Assembly (NCBI GenBank): GCA_051453625.1
Contig: JBOZIK010000001.1
Span: 31,297,501-31,347,514 of the forward strand
Direction of reading: 5' to 3'
DNA: 50,014 nucleotides
DNA from: Welwitschia mirabilis
Lineage: Eukaryota > Gnetophyta > Gnetopsida > Welwitschiales
The position numbers and the translations under genes were made by a program. Below the pieces are notes generated by a model, which was not told where the DNA came from, searched no databases, and saw only the letters and a program-made list of their open reading frames with translations. This document shows positions 1-9,760 of this stretch, one piece after another; the first letter of the stretch is position 1, and each line of letters starts with the position of its first letter.

Positions 1-1257
1 CATGCTGGTTTCACAGGTGGGACATCCCACTACTTTTTCTCAGATTTTCACCTCTTAACCTTGCTCGTTCTATAGTCCCATTGCTTAGTGACATCATTGA
101 AACTCTTCATTTTCCCAACAATTCTTACCATAGTCATAAAAGGGGTAGAATTCACAAAGTCTAGGTGAAGGATTGGAATCTATAACCTTTGCTTTAACAT
201 ACCTCCATTGTACTAACTAGGTCCTTTGCAATTGTGTGTCTTAGGTGTGCTGCAAGTCTTTATTGAAGACCAAAGAAGTAAGTAAAGTTGGAATAGCATT
301 GAAATGTAGACATTTTTGGGTATCTGTAGATTTGCCAATCTAGACATTACCAGGCTGGGTTTTCATTAAAATTCAAAAAGGATATGAATATGCCTTCTAC
401 GGTTCTAATATACCTTTTCAAACTAAGTTAGCATTTTTGAGAAATAGTATTTATTATTCAGAAACTCTTGTTTATATGTCCAGGATCAGATTCATAGACT
501 GGGTTTATTCACAATGTGTTAATCTTTTTTTATCATATATGTTCATAATGTAAATTAACTTATAGGTGTTTCATATTTAATATAGTTAACGATACGTCTA
601 GGATTTATACATGTATAAATAACGAATGTATGGTTTCCATGATTTCATCTTCCTAGTATTGAAATGAGATCTTGGATATTTAAGTTGATATGAATATGTG
701 ATTGGAGCATATAACATCGTCTTCTCTTCTTAGGCATTGCAGCTGTTGTATGTACTCGTACTACATTGTATGGTTGTGAATCATATTGTTTTTATATCGA
801 TTAGAAACTTTTCATCAAGAGGCACCCTGCTCATATTTCCTTTTGTTGACTACAAACAGTGTGTTACAGATTAATATAATGTCTGTTATGGACTGTATCA
901 TTATTTTTCATTTATAAATACTTTGATACACTCGGGTTTGTTATGGGTTTGTGTATTTATTTCTTTTATGAATGTTTTCATTATGCTCTATGATGCAAAT
1001 TAACAATCCTTAACCATGCATGGTTGCCTTTGGTTATATGACCTCCACTAAGGTTCACATTCTATCATTCCCCTTCAAACTTGAATGGGGAAGATTTTCC
1101 TTAAGTTATTTAAAGAGTTTTTTTTTTTTTTTTTTTGCCTTTAGCCTCAAATAAATAAAGCAATAGGCAAAAATGAGATGCTTGCAAGCTGAAACATTGT
1201 TGGTTTTATAGGCAGGTATGGGGTGAACTTAAATGAACGCAATGACTGAAAATAAAC
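1..1257. other. AT-rich stretch with no recognisable gene
   Basis: All six frames are broken by frequent stops and no domain could be read. A run of T lies at about 1118-1136. It may be intron or intergenic DNA; nothing decides which. Confidence 0.5.
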
Positions 1258-1380
1258 AAGAGGATAAAAAACTCATGGGTGGCCCCTAGTTGCCTGTTAG
1301 CTTGCCACCAATTTTTCAACTCTCACTTGTCATTTGTACACAAGATGTTTAAGGATGTGCTTGAGTGCACTTTGAATATA
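1258..1380 (-). repeat. SINE-like repeat, 5'/middle part, inverted
   Basis: Read on the minus strand, this matches the middle of the dispersed repeat seen at 11955-12225 and 26258-26555. Shared landmarks are a TATTCAAAGTGCACT block and a GGGGCCACCCATGAGTTTT block, in the same order and at similar spacing. It ends where the 3' third of the family would begin. That 3' third lies just to the right in the opposite orientation (1430-1512). Confidence 0.5.
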
Positions 1381-1429
1381 TGAGTAACTTTTAAGTTAAT
1401 TCAATACCTAATATTTTATTTATTGCATG

Positions 1430-1512
1430 TAAATATCATCTGGGCAAGCAAAACAGTAACTGTGGCAAGTTTAGTATGGTTTCCCATGAATTAACTTCTT
1501 TTAAAAAAAAAA
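1430..1512 (+). repeat. SINE-like repeat, 3' end with A-tail
   Basis: This matches the 3' end of the same family: CATCTGG, then GCAAGC, then CATGAATTAACTTC, ending in a run of A at about 1502-1511. The A-tail and conserved end fit a short interspersed element copied by a LINE machinery. The 5' part of the family is missing here and is found inverted immediately to the left. Confidence 0.5.
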
Positions 1513-2679
1513 TCACTTCAAAGTTACTCGATATGCAAAACTTGAACGATGAGAAGCAGAGAAGAGTTGAACTTTTAAAAATACTCTTACTTCATTTCTT
1601 CAAAACTAGGCTCGAAAGTTTGAAGGCCCGGTTGGATTCTTGAGTTCATTCTTCAACTAGCTATGATTTAATCAAGTCGCTTTCCTTATTATCCTAAATT
1701 TGAGCTTTAAGCTCTATTGCTTTAATTCTCACATTTTTGTTTGATTTATTTGTTTTCCTTCTTATAGGCTTCAATTTCAAGTTCTTTGGTTGTCACATTA
1801 AATGAGCATTGTTGCTTTGGCTTCCATCTCAACATCACCAGCCCTCATTGGATTTGCAATGTACATTTGCAAATCCTTAATCTTATTTTCAAGATGACCT
1901 TCTTTTACCTTCGATTCATTGCTTCTTGTGGGGAGTTGTTTGTTGGAATCCTTGGGTCATTGAACTTGATTTGGTTCTCTTCCTTGTAAAATCTGCATTT
2001 AGCTTGTGGTCTTTTTTACTTCATCGATTGTTGTTTTTCTGCAATTGGTGTTCTTTGTGCTTTCATCAATTCATTGAAGTTCTGTTGTACAATTCTTGTT
2101 CGTTAGGGTGTGAAGCAATGCATCGTGTTACAGTTCTCATGTTATTGACATGTTGTAATGTTGTAAAATGAGGTTAGCCTTTGGTAGTCCGTTTACATCA
2201 GGTAATAAAAAGTTAAAAACTGTAAAGTGAGATCTGTAAGCGAGGCTCAAGATTTTCAAGCTTGGTTTGGATTATAACCCTAATCCTATTTAAAGAGCTT
2301 GGATCCTTGCACATTGTAGTTGCAAAACAGCTCATTTGCATAAGTGATAGTAGACCTCTTCCTTTTCTGGTAGATGTTGCCTCGGTTATGGAGGGGTTTA
2401 CCACATATTTATATGTCTTGTGGCTCTTATTTTTCATAGTTTTATGCTTGTTGGTTTTTCCATTGTTGGGCCTAAACTTCTGATTTCATAACATCATTAA
2501 CCTTTAGGGATTCAAGCTTTGCACTGTAAATATATGTGTCCTCTTTTACTTCTTGAAGCAAGTATTCTTGAAATTTATCTTTAAACAAAAAATAACAGTT
2601 GATCCTTGGGTGGGAAGTAGTTGGTTCAAAGCCAAGGAAAGAAATTGGGTGCAAGATTATTTCATATCTAGCGTAGCTT
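1513..2679. other. No gene recognised
   Basis: Only short open stretches of fewer than about 85 codons occur, on both strands, with no motif. Around 2598-2640 a GGTTCAAAGCC-like stretch resembles a tRNA B box, which could mark another old SINE, but no body or tail could be traced. Confidence 0.4.
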
Positions 2680-3270
2680 TTGTTTTGGAGAGCTAACATT
2701 CTTATTATTAGTGTTGTATTAACCATCATACATCTAAGTGTTCACTTCCAAAAATCAAAAAAGGAAAAAAAGAAAACAGCAAAAAATGTAACTTCTTCTT
2801 GGTATCAATTACTAGATAGTGACAAAGGAAATCATTGCTGTAATGCATATTGTTGTCAAGTTTGTGACTTGTCTAACCAAAACACTTTGGAAGTGACATG
2901 CTTAAAGTCTAGTGCAATGATCACCATTATTGAGTTTGTGCCATCTGTTGACTGTCCACACTCTGGGTTTGTAATCTTTTCCACTAGAGGCCATAGAATG
3001 TGTGACTTCCTTGAGGCTTTCAATGGTGCTGTAGGCAACCAAAAGATGATCAGGAAATTTTGGAATTCAAGTAATGACTCGAGATCAAACTTGAGATTAT
3101 TAAAGGTGCTTAGAGCTAGTGGCTTCAGCGTAATCAAGGTAAAGGAAGCAAAATATATTAACTTGAAAGATGTGAAATTGATTAGAATCCTAGGATTCAA
3201 TGGGGTTCTAACAAAATCAATTAAAAAACTCTTAAAAAAAGGGGAAGAATTAATAACAAAAGAAGCATGA
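2680..3270 (+). other. 196-codon open frame of unknown nature
   Basis: This is one of the longest uninterrupted frames in the known sequence. It opens at TTG; the first in-frame ATG is at 2917, which would give about 117 residues. The translation is Lys-rich at the C-terminus and contains a Cys-rich patch (CCNAYCCQVCDLS) near residues 50-62. No family is recognised. The opposite strand is also open over 2856-3200, which argues that base composition rather than selection keeps it open. It could be a fragment of a decayed mobile element or chance. Confidence 0.2.
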
Positions 3271-3994
3271 ACTAGTAAAATAAGAAATAAAGTGTAGAAA
3301 CAAAGACAACAAATAGAAACTATATTAGTTTTGACATAAACCTACACCACCCTAAGGGGTGAACCTTAGAGAAGCAAGACCAAATAGAGGAAGATTGAAT
3401 CAAATTCTTTTGCAGCATGCTATAAGAAGGAATTAGAAATTTTGTCAACAAAGGGAAATCCAGGAACCTAATATCCAATTTTGCAAGTTCTTAATTATGA
3501 CCAGACAAGCGCAAGAAGTAGAACACGAGAGAAATGAACAGAGAGGGAAACCCAAGAGAAAATGACCAACTTCAAGAAAAGGTTAGAAGATCCTTCTTTG
3601 GAGAAGAGTGCGGGTACTAAGGATCAAACACTCGAAGATGTTATGAACATAGTTAGATGGATCAGATTGTTTGTGAAAGCATTCTTTTCATTTTGGAGAT
3701 CGAGATCGTCAGAATCTTTGGAATCATGTTTTGGATCGATTGGAATCGTGTAGCTAAACAACATTTAAAACTAAAGTTTTCTCGATTTTCGAGAACACTA
3801 TCAAAATATGTTTGTACCTTGTAGAGAGCAACATTATAATACTATCTTACCTTTAACAGTGCATATAACAAGCTAAAGTAACTTGCGAAGATCATAGAAT
3901 ATCATGTCATCACCGTTTCTTTTGACATCCCTAGGTAAACTTTAAGTCATGGAAATCACTTTAGAATCTTGATTTTGATATATAAAACAATGCA
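3271..3994. other. No gene recognised
   Basis: A 63-codon open stretch starts with ATG at 3562 and carries no recognisable motif. The rest is noncoding by appearance. Confidence 0.4.
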
Positions 3995-4330
3995 ATGAAG
4001 GGCAATTTTGTGTTTAAACTATGTAAGAAACTTAGGAATCATTGTTATAAAAAAATGCAGCAGAGCAAAAACAAATTGCAAACATCAAGGCACCAGATTT
4101 AAGTGGAAAACCCCAATGTGGGGAAAAACCATGGAAGCAATGTAGAGCTCTCTTATTATAACGAAAAAGGGAAGGACACAAGCCATCCTCAATAACCAAT
4201 ATTACAATTCTTAACTCCCACACACCTTGTAGCATTCCATGGCTCTCTTTCATTTATATAGATATTCTTTTAGGTTATAAGCCTGAACTCTAACTTTTAG
4301 CACTTTCTAGATGACCCCATTAGACTTCCC
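3995..4330. repeat. Possible LTR-retrotransposon end fragment
   Basis: The block around 4098-4135 (GTGGAAAACCCCAATGTGGG followed by GAAAAACCATGG) resembles a motif that recurs in plant LTR-retrotransposon or intergenic repeats. No TG...CA boundaries, primer-binding site or second copy were found in the window. The call is therefore by resemblance only. Confidence 0.25.
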
Positions 4331-4390
4331 TTCTCTCCTTCATATTAAATTACAACAAGAAGGGGACTATCTAAAAATATATAAAGTCAA

Positions 4391-4583
4391 ACTACAAAGG
4401 AATAAATAACATCAAGAGATTTGGCTCCACTTCCAACNNNNNNNNNNNNNNNNNNNNNNNNNNNNNNNNNNNNNNNNNNNNNNNNNNNNNNNNNNNNNNN
4501 NNNNNNNNNNNNNNNNNNNNNNNNNNNNNNNNNNNNNACTACAAAGGAATAAATAACACCAAAAGATTTGGCTTCACTTCCAA
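4391..4583 (+). repeat. 46-bp sequence present on both sides of an assembly gap
   Basis: Bases 4391-4436 and 4538-4583 are the same 46-base sequence with three differences, all transitions (T/C, G/A, C/T). The N run of exactly 100 bases lies between them. Either it is a real tandem repeat that stopped the assembly, or two overlapping contig ends (perhaps two haplotypes) were placed side by side. Confidence 0.75.
4438..4537. other. Assembly gap (100 N)
   Basis: There are exactly 100 Ns, the usual placeholder for a gap of unknown size. Confidence 0.95.
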
Positions 4584-5654
4584 TAATTGTTTCTTAATGG
4601 ACCATGCGCATTGGAAAATCTTGAGCTTACTATTTCAATAAGCCTACCATCTTTAGTGATCTGGAATTCTTGGAATCACATCAGATCGTGGTACAGAGCA
4701 GATCATCTAGATTGTAATTCAGACACTCTAGATCGTGATTCCCCATTGATTTGGATTATGTTTTCTTGGATCGTGATTCTAGACTGTGCAGATCACGATC
4801 CTGATTTGATTTGCATGACTATGGATATGAATACTAAGATTTCCATGGAAGTCTAAGGCAAGAATTATTGGTAACAAGGTGAAATTAATTATAAAACTTG
4901 TTTTCCAAAAGAAACTATTGATGCAAATTTGTTTCCATAGGCATGGAAGCAAAATAACATCCATTTTCTTAGTTGAGATATCTTTAGCTTGATGAAAATT
5001 AGGTTCCCTAAGAGGGGCCCTTGTACTACACAGTAACTACGGCATAGGGTAGAGCAATGCGGGCTTGGGTCTAGTGTAAATTTTGTGAAATAATAGTAAA
5101 CTGAGGAGGGGAAAAAAAGGAGGGGTGTAAAACTAACTAAAGGATGAAGGGAAAGAGAAAGAAAAGGAATCCCCATGAGGAAGGCTTCATCTTGATTATT
5201 TTAGAGTATCGTGAGAGGGGACTTGGAATAAATCCTTGAGGGTGGGAATAGATATTCTCATGCTGGTCGACTTCCTACAACTAGAGGAGACCAACTTCTA
5301 AATTAGAGGAAGTAAATTCCATTGTTGGTTGGTCTCCTTTTGTCATTACAAATAGCCTTTGCGCTTTGTCAACTCTAGTGTGCCTTTAGGAAAAGGTTCT
5401 AGAGCTTAAGAAAGAACAAGAGCTTTATTAGTTGCACAAGCTAAAATAAAGTCTAGAAATCAATAACACTTTTTATGGAGGGAAGCAAGAACCTAAATAA
5501 GCCTCTTCATTAGTTCTTCCCACTAATTATAGAGGGAGAAATTAGGAGAGGAGGACAACATTTGCAAAGTAAAGGAGAACCTCCTTATAGATGGAGAGAA
5601 GCTCATAATGGAACCCATGAAAGGAGACAATTTAAGGAGAGAGTTAGTAGCATT
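4584..5654. other. No gene; recurrent GATCGTGATTC-like motif
   Basis: No coding region is recognised. Around 4685-4800 the motif GATCGTGATTC or close variants recurs at least four times, once inverted (GATCACGATC). The right part (5100-5200) is purine-rich like the tract beyond the next gap. Confidence 0.4.
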
Positions 5655-5717
5655 CACACACATGCACGGATGCGCAGGTGCGTGCACCCGCACACACGCA
5701 CACACGAACGCGCGCGG
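5655..5717 (+). repeat. CA/CG-rich low-complexity repeat at gap edge
   Basis: Alternating purine-pyrimidine sequence (ACACACATGCACGG..., CACACACGCACACACG...) becomes CG-rich (CGCGCGCGG) and runs straight into the N block. Such sequence can form Z-DNA and is hard to assemble, which explains the gap. Confidence 0.8.
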
Positions 5718-6537
5718 NNNNNNNNNNNNNNNNNNNNNNNNNNNNNNNNNNNNNNNNNNNNNNNNNNNNNNNNNNNNNNNNNNNNNNNNNNNNNNNNNNN
5801 NNNNNNNNNNNNNNNNNNNNNNNNNNNNNNNNNNNNNNNNNNNNNNNNNNNNNNNNNNNNNNNNNNNNNNNNNNNNNNNNNNNNNNNNNNNNNNNNNNNN
5901 NNNNNNNNNNNNNNNNNNNNNNNNNNNNNNNNNNNNNNNNNNNNNNNNNNNNNNNNNNNNNNNNNNNNNNNNNNNNNNNNNNNNNNNNNNNNNNNNNNNN
6001 NNNNNNNNNNNNNNNNNNNNNNNNNNNNNNNNNNNNNNNNNNNNNNNNNNNNNNNNNNNNNNNNNNNNNNNNNNNNNNNNNNNNNNNNNNNNNNNNNNNN
6101 NNNNNNNNNNNNNNNNNNNNNNNNNNNNNNNNNNNNNNNNNNNNNNNNNNNNNNNNNNNNNNNNNNNNNNNNNNNNNNNNNNNNNNNNNNNNNNNNNNNN
6201 NNNNNNNNNNNNNNNNNNNNNNNNNNNNNNNNNNNNNNNNNNNNNNNNNNNNNNNNNNNNNNNNNNNNNNNNNNNNNNNNNNNNNNNNNNNNNNNNNNNN
6301 NNNNNNNNNNNNNNNNNNNNNNNNNNNNNNNNNNNNNNNNNNNNNNNNNNNNNNNNNNNNNNNNNNNNNNNNNNNNNNNNNNNNNNNNNNNNNNNNNNNN
6401 NNNNNNNNNNNNNNNNNNNNNNNNNNNNNNNNNNNNNNNNNNNNNNNNNNNNNNNNNNNNNNNNNNNNNNNNNNNNNNNNNNNNNNNNNNNNNNNNNNNN
6501 NNNNNNNNNNNNNNNNNNNNNNNNNNNNNNNNNNNNN
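5718..6537. other. Assembly gap (820 N)
   Basis: A run of N. Any long reading frame spanning it is an artefact of the Ns. Confidence 0.95.
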
Positions 6538-7469
6538 AAAATTAATATCAAAATGTTTTACATAGTTTAGAAACCCTATTAATTAAAGCTTACAAAATGT
6601 GGGTTATAACACACCCCAATAGAATAATGGTCACCATCATGGGCATTGGGCTTGTACTCATGCAGTGGCCATTATGAGGCCTTCGAGCGGGCATTGGATA
6701 GACTTTAGGAGTTCGTGAGGCAGAAGGCAAAGTAGCATAAAAAGTTCAGTTGATTTTGAGGAGGAAGGGTTCTTCTCACTAAAGTAGAGAAGGCGGGGAG
6801 GGTGAACTCTCATGGATTATGGGAGGGACTGACATCCCATGGAAGATGACTCCAAAATGGGGGATCAAGGAGTAGGGGATTCTGAAGGACTAGGACTAGG
6901 TGTAGACCCAACGGTAATTCGAAAGGATGGGAAGGTAGGAATGAGGGACTGATTCAACATGTGATGATGACCTAGTGACGGGAAAAATAGTTCAGGAACA
7001 AAAAGGGGAGAGCCCAAGACTTTATCCCTAAGGAGCATGGAATGTAGAGAAGACGGATATCGAATGAAGGTTGAAGGAAGGTGGAAGGAAGGCAGTTGAA
7101 GGAGGAAGATGAGAAGGTAAAAGGAAGGATGAGGAATAAGGAGAGTTTGAAAAAGGGGAGGAATGAGAGTGATGAAAAGAGGAAAGAGGCTCCTTCTAAA
7201 TGTTTAGATGCCACTTTCCATGTCCTAGGCATAAAAGGTGTGGAGGAGAAAGCCATAGAGTATGCGAGAAAAGTAAGGAGGTAGAAGGTAAAGAAAGAGG
7301 AGCAATTTACACAATGAAAGTGAAGTGGGGAAACCCTCTTCAAAGGAGGAGAGATCCTTGGTAGGGAGCAGAGAAGATCCATGCCTTGGAGAGAACAAGA
7401 GGTAAACGTCTAAGGGAGATCTGGCAATAGGAGGCGTATTTGGATGGCCTTCCAATCAAACGGGGCCTT

Positions 7470-7525
7470 CATGCCTTAGGTGTGGAAGGCTAGAAAGGAG
7501 TCCTAGGAACCACACCTAAGGCATG
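7470..7525. repeat. Perfect 16-bp inverted repeat (hairpin)
   Basis: CATGCCTTAGGTGTGG (7470-7485) is exactly complementary to 7510-7525, with a 24-base loop that itself contains TCCTAGGA. It belongs to a family of similar hairpins at 8171-8217 and 9316-9362. Confidence 0.85.
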
Positions 7526-8170
7526 GAAAGCCTAGGAAAAAAGGGCGTAGGAGGAAGCAAACTGGAAAAGAGAAGAGGTAAAAAAAGGATAAAGTGGCAA
7601 AGTAGATGAAGGAAAGAGGGTGGTGAATGAAGGTAAGAGGTCTTCCTTAGGGAAAAGGAAGGAGTCTCTAGCCTTGGCAAGAGGTCTCTGCCAAGGAGAA
7701 GAGAAGAGGGGAGGGGTTCTGAACATGTTGAGGATGCGAATCATTAGAAAATCCTGGAGAAGGGATTGAAGAAATGTTTGTTCTAAAGCAGCTTGTGAGG
7801 ATCCTAAAAGCTAGAGAAGGGCAAGTGGAGATGTGGGGTAAACTCTGATAGAGGAAACGGAATCCCTACTTCCATGCTAAAGGGTGAGGAAAGGAGGAAG
7901 GAGAAGGATCAGAAGAAGGGGATGGGCTTGAAGGCCTTGCCAGGGCTCAGGAAAGGGATGATGGAGATGGGTTTAGGACTAACCCCTAACAAGTAACCTG
8001 GAGGTGAGATGTGGGACCCATAGGGGTTGAGGCTACCCTTTAGAGATAGAGGGCAGATAGTGGGGCCAAAAGCAATTGTTCAAGGTCCAAATATAAGGGA
8101 GGAAGGTGTTTTAGTCAACCTTTGAGTCGGGACAGGAACTACAAGTGAAAAGGGATCCTTCCTTTCATTC

Positions 8171-8217
8171 CCTAGGCATGGAAGAAATGAGGAGAATCCT
8201 AGGATTCATGCCTTAGG
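8171..8217. repeat. Imperfect CCTAGG hairpin
   Basis: CCTAGGCATG (8171-8180) pairs with CATGCCTTAGG (8207-8217) apart from one extra T. The loop contains ATCCTAGGAT, again a palindrome. The layout matches the hairpins at 7470 and 9316. Confidence 0.7.
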
Positions 8218-8743
8218 CGTAGAAGAGAGGAAAGGTGATGTGGAGTTGGTAGGATCTAGAGATATTAGTGTTTTAGATAAGAGGAAAAGAAGCAGAGAAA
8301 AAAGTATAAAAAGAAAAATTGCAAAACCCTTAAGAAAATCTTTGTTCTAGCATACCAATTAATAGAAGATTACAATGACGCTTGGTAGCCTTTAAGAGAA
8401 AATACAGGTACGCAAGGATCTTACCTAAGGAATCTTCTCATCAAGTTCCCAACAAAGCGCTCCTCTTAATTTCTCAACTCCAAGGTCTTTCACTTCTCCA
8501 TGCTCAACTCCAACTCCTAAAGCATAACATTTGTCTCACCATTCACCCTTATTTACACTAATTTCTAAATCGTCTAAACTTAACTCTTACATATTCCCAT
8601 TATTATATGTAAGAGGATCTACTACACCTACAATAAATCTCCTAAAATATTCCCTCATACAATAAAAATATTCACACAACAATAATTATATTCTCTTACA
8701 CAAACCATGAAAATATAATTGTTTTGTACTTTTTTTCACTTAC

Positions 8744-8783
8744 AAATATATATTTAAATACTAAAATGTTTAAATATATATTT
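8744..8783. repeat. AT-rich 15-bp perfect inverted repeat
   Basis: AAATATATATTTAAA (8744-8758) is complementary to 8769-8783, with a 10-base loop. It could be an extruded cruciform, a matrix-attachment-like site, or part of a small foldback element. No target duplication was seen. Confidence 0.7.
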
Positions 8784-9315
8784 TACTTTTTTCCTTAATT
8801 ATTTTTATAATAATCATTCTTATATGATGCTTTTGCATCATACTCTCCACCAACAAAAATGTGGCTACTAGCCAAGCAGGGGCATGTTTTCACTATAGTC
8901 GAACCCATCATAAGAAGCTTAATTGATGATTCCTCCTTTGGTTGCAATTCAGTGTAGTAGGTTGTTTCTCATGGACTCTCATGACTCATCATAAAGTCTT
9001 TAGTTGATGACGACTCCTTTGACTACATCTTCTTCAAGCTTACATGAAACTTGTTCACAAGGTACCTTCCTATACCTTGTTGCAGTCACACTCACCCTCC
9101 TTGCCTTTGTGCTTTCTTTCCTTCAAAGGGGCATGAGACCCATAGGTTAAGGATTCAATGTTGGGAGAAACCTGTACAGCTGAGGGGTGGGAAGATCAGG
9201 GAAGGTATTTTTTTTAACAAAAAAAAAGGAGATAGAAAAAAGGGGAAAAAAGTGCCAAAACTATTAGAATGAGCTGGAGAATGTGTGGAGAGGGTGCAGA
9301 AGGCTCTTTCTATGT

Positions 9316-9362
9316 CCTAGGCATGGAAGAGACCAAAGGAGACCCTCCCTTCCATGCCTAGG
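9316..9362. repeat. Perfect 14-bp CCTAGG hairpin
   Basis: CCTAGGCATGGAAG (9316-9329) is exactly complementary to 9349-9362, with a 19-base spacer. It is the cleanest member of the hairpin family in this tract. Confidence 0.85.
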
Positions 9363-9540
9363 TTGTGGAAGGAAAGCGAGGAACTCTTTAAAGATTGGGG
9401 GAAGGAGGGTTGGAGGAGGCAAATTTTAAGGAAATGACAGGAAGAAAGGTGAAAAGAGAATTGCTTGAAGTTGAGGAAAGGGACTCCAACAAGGAACGGT
9501 CCCTCTCTGAGGGGGGTCAGGTTGGGTGACAACAGAAAGC

Positions 9541-9760
9541 AATTGATTGCTAGAGTGAATAGGTTTCCTAAAGCAACATGTCACATTTCATAAAAGAAAC
9601 AAGGCTACTAGAAACCAAAACAAATGGTATGTGGTGGGTGGTATGTAATGTGTGACAAGTAGTGAAGCAGAAATGAGGTAATCACGAGAAGAATTCCAAA
9701 ATGAAAGGATCATGTTGAAAGAAGTTCAGAAATGGATACAGTAGGACAAATTCAACCGTA
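9541..9760 (+). repeat. Diverged dispersed repeat, copy 1
   Basis: This aligns by eye to 14290-14520 in the same orientation. Shared blocks include CACATT(T/C)CA-AAAAGAAA, then ACTAGAAA or TACAAGAAA, a GTGGTGTG-like block, AGAAATGA with TAAT, and AATGGATACAGTAGGA against AATGAATATAACAGGA. The family is unknown; no ends or tails could be placed. Confidence 0.5.

Larger units (their letters stand above)
6538..9540. other. Purine-rich tract with repeated hairpins; decayed element suspected
   Basis: From about 6640 to 8320 and again from 9180 to 9500 the plus strand is markedly rich in A and G (many GGAAGG, GAGAAG, AAAGG runs) and differs in composition from the AT-rich flanks. Several medium-length open stretches on the minus strand (6972-7382, 7225-7455, 7532-7744, 9317-9532) encode Ser/Leu/Phe/Pro-rich peptides. 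These are the expected translation of a purine-rich antisense strand, and no domain is recognised. Palindromic motifs around CCTAGG recur and are listed separately. The block 8340-8640 has ordinary composition and may belong to an old retroelement. Confidence 0.35.

Noticed and set aside
2856-3200. 114-codon minus-strand frame
   Set aside because: It overlaps the open plus-strand frame and neither has recognisable content; both may be due to composition.
5523-6570. Several frames of about 300 codons on both strands
   Set aside because: They are open only because they run through Ns; the real sequence at their edges is a low-complexity tract and AT-rich DNA.
6972-7744. Ser/Leu/Phe/Pro-rich minus-strand frames
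   Set aside because: They are the expected translation of the strand opposite a purine-rich tract; no domain, and stops separate them.
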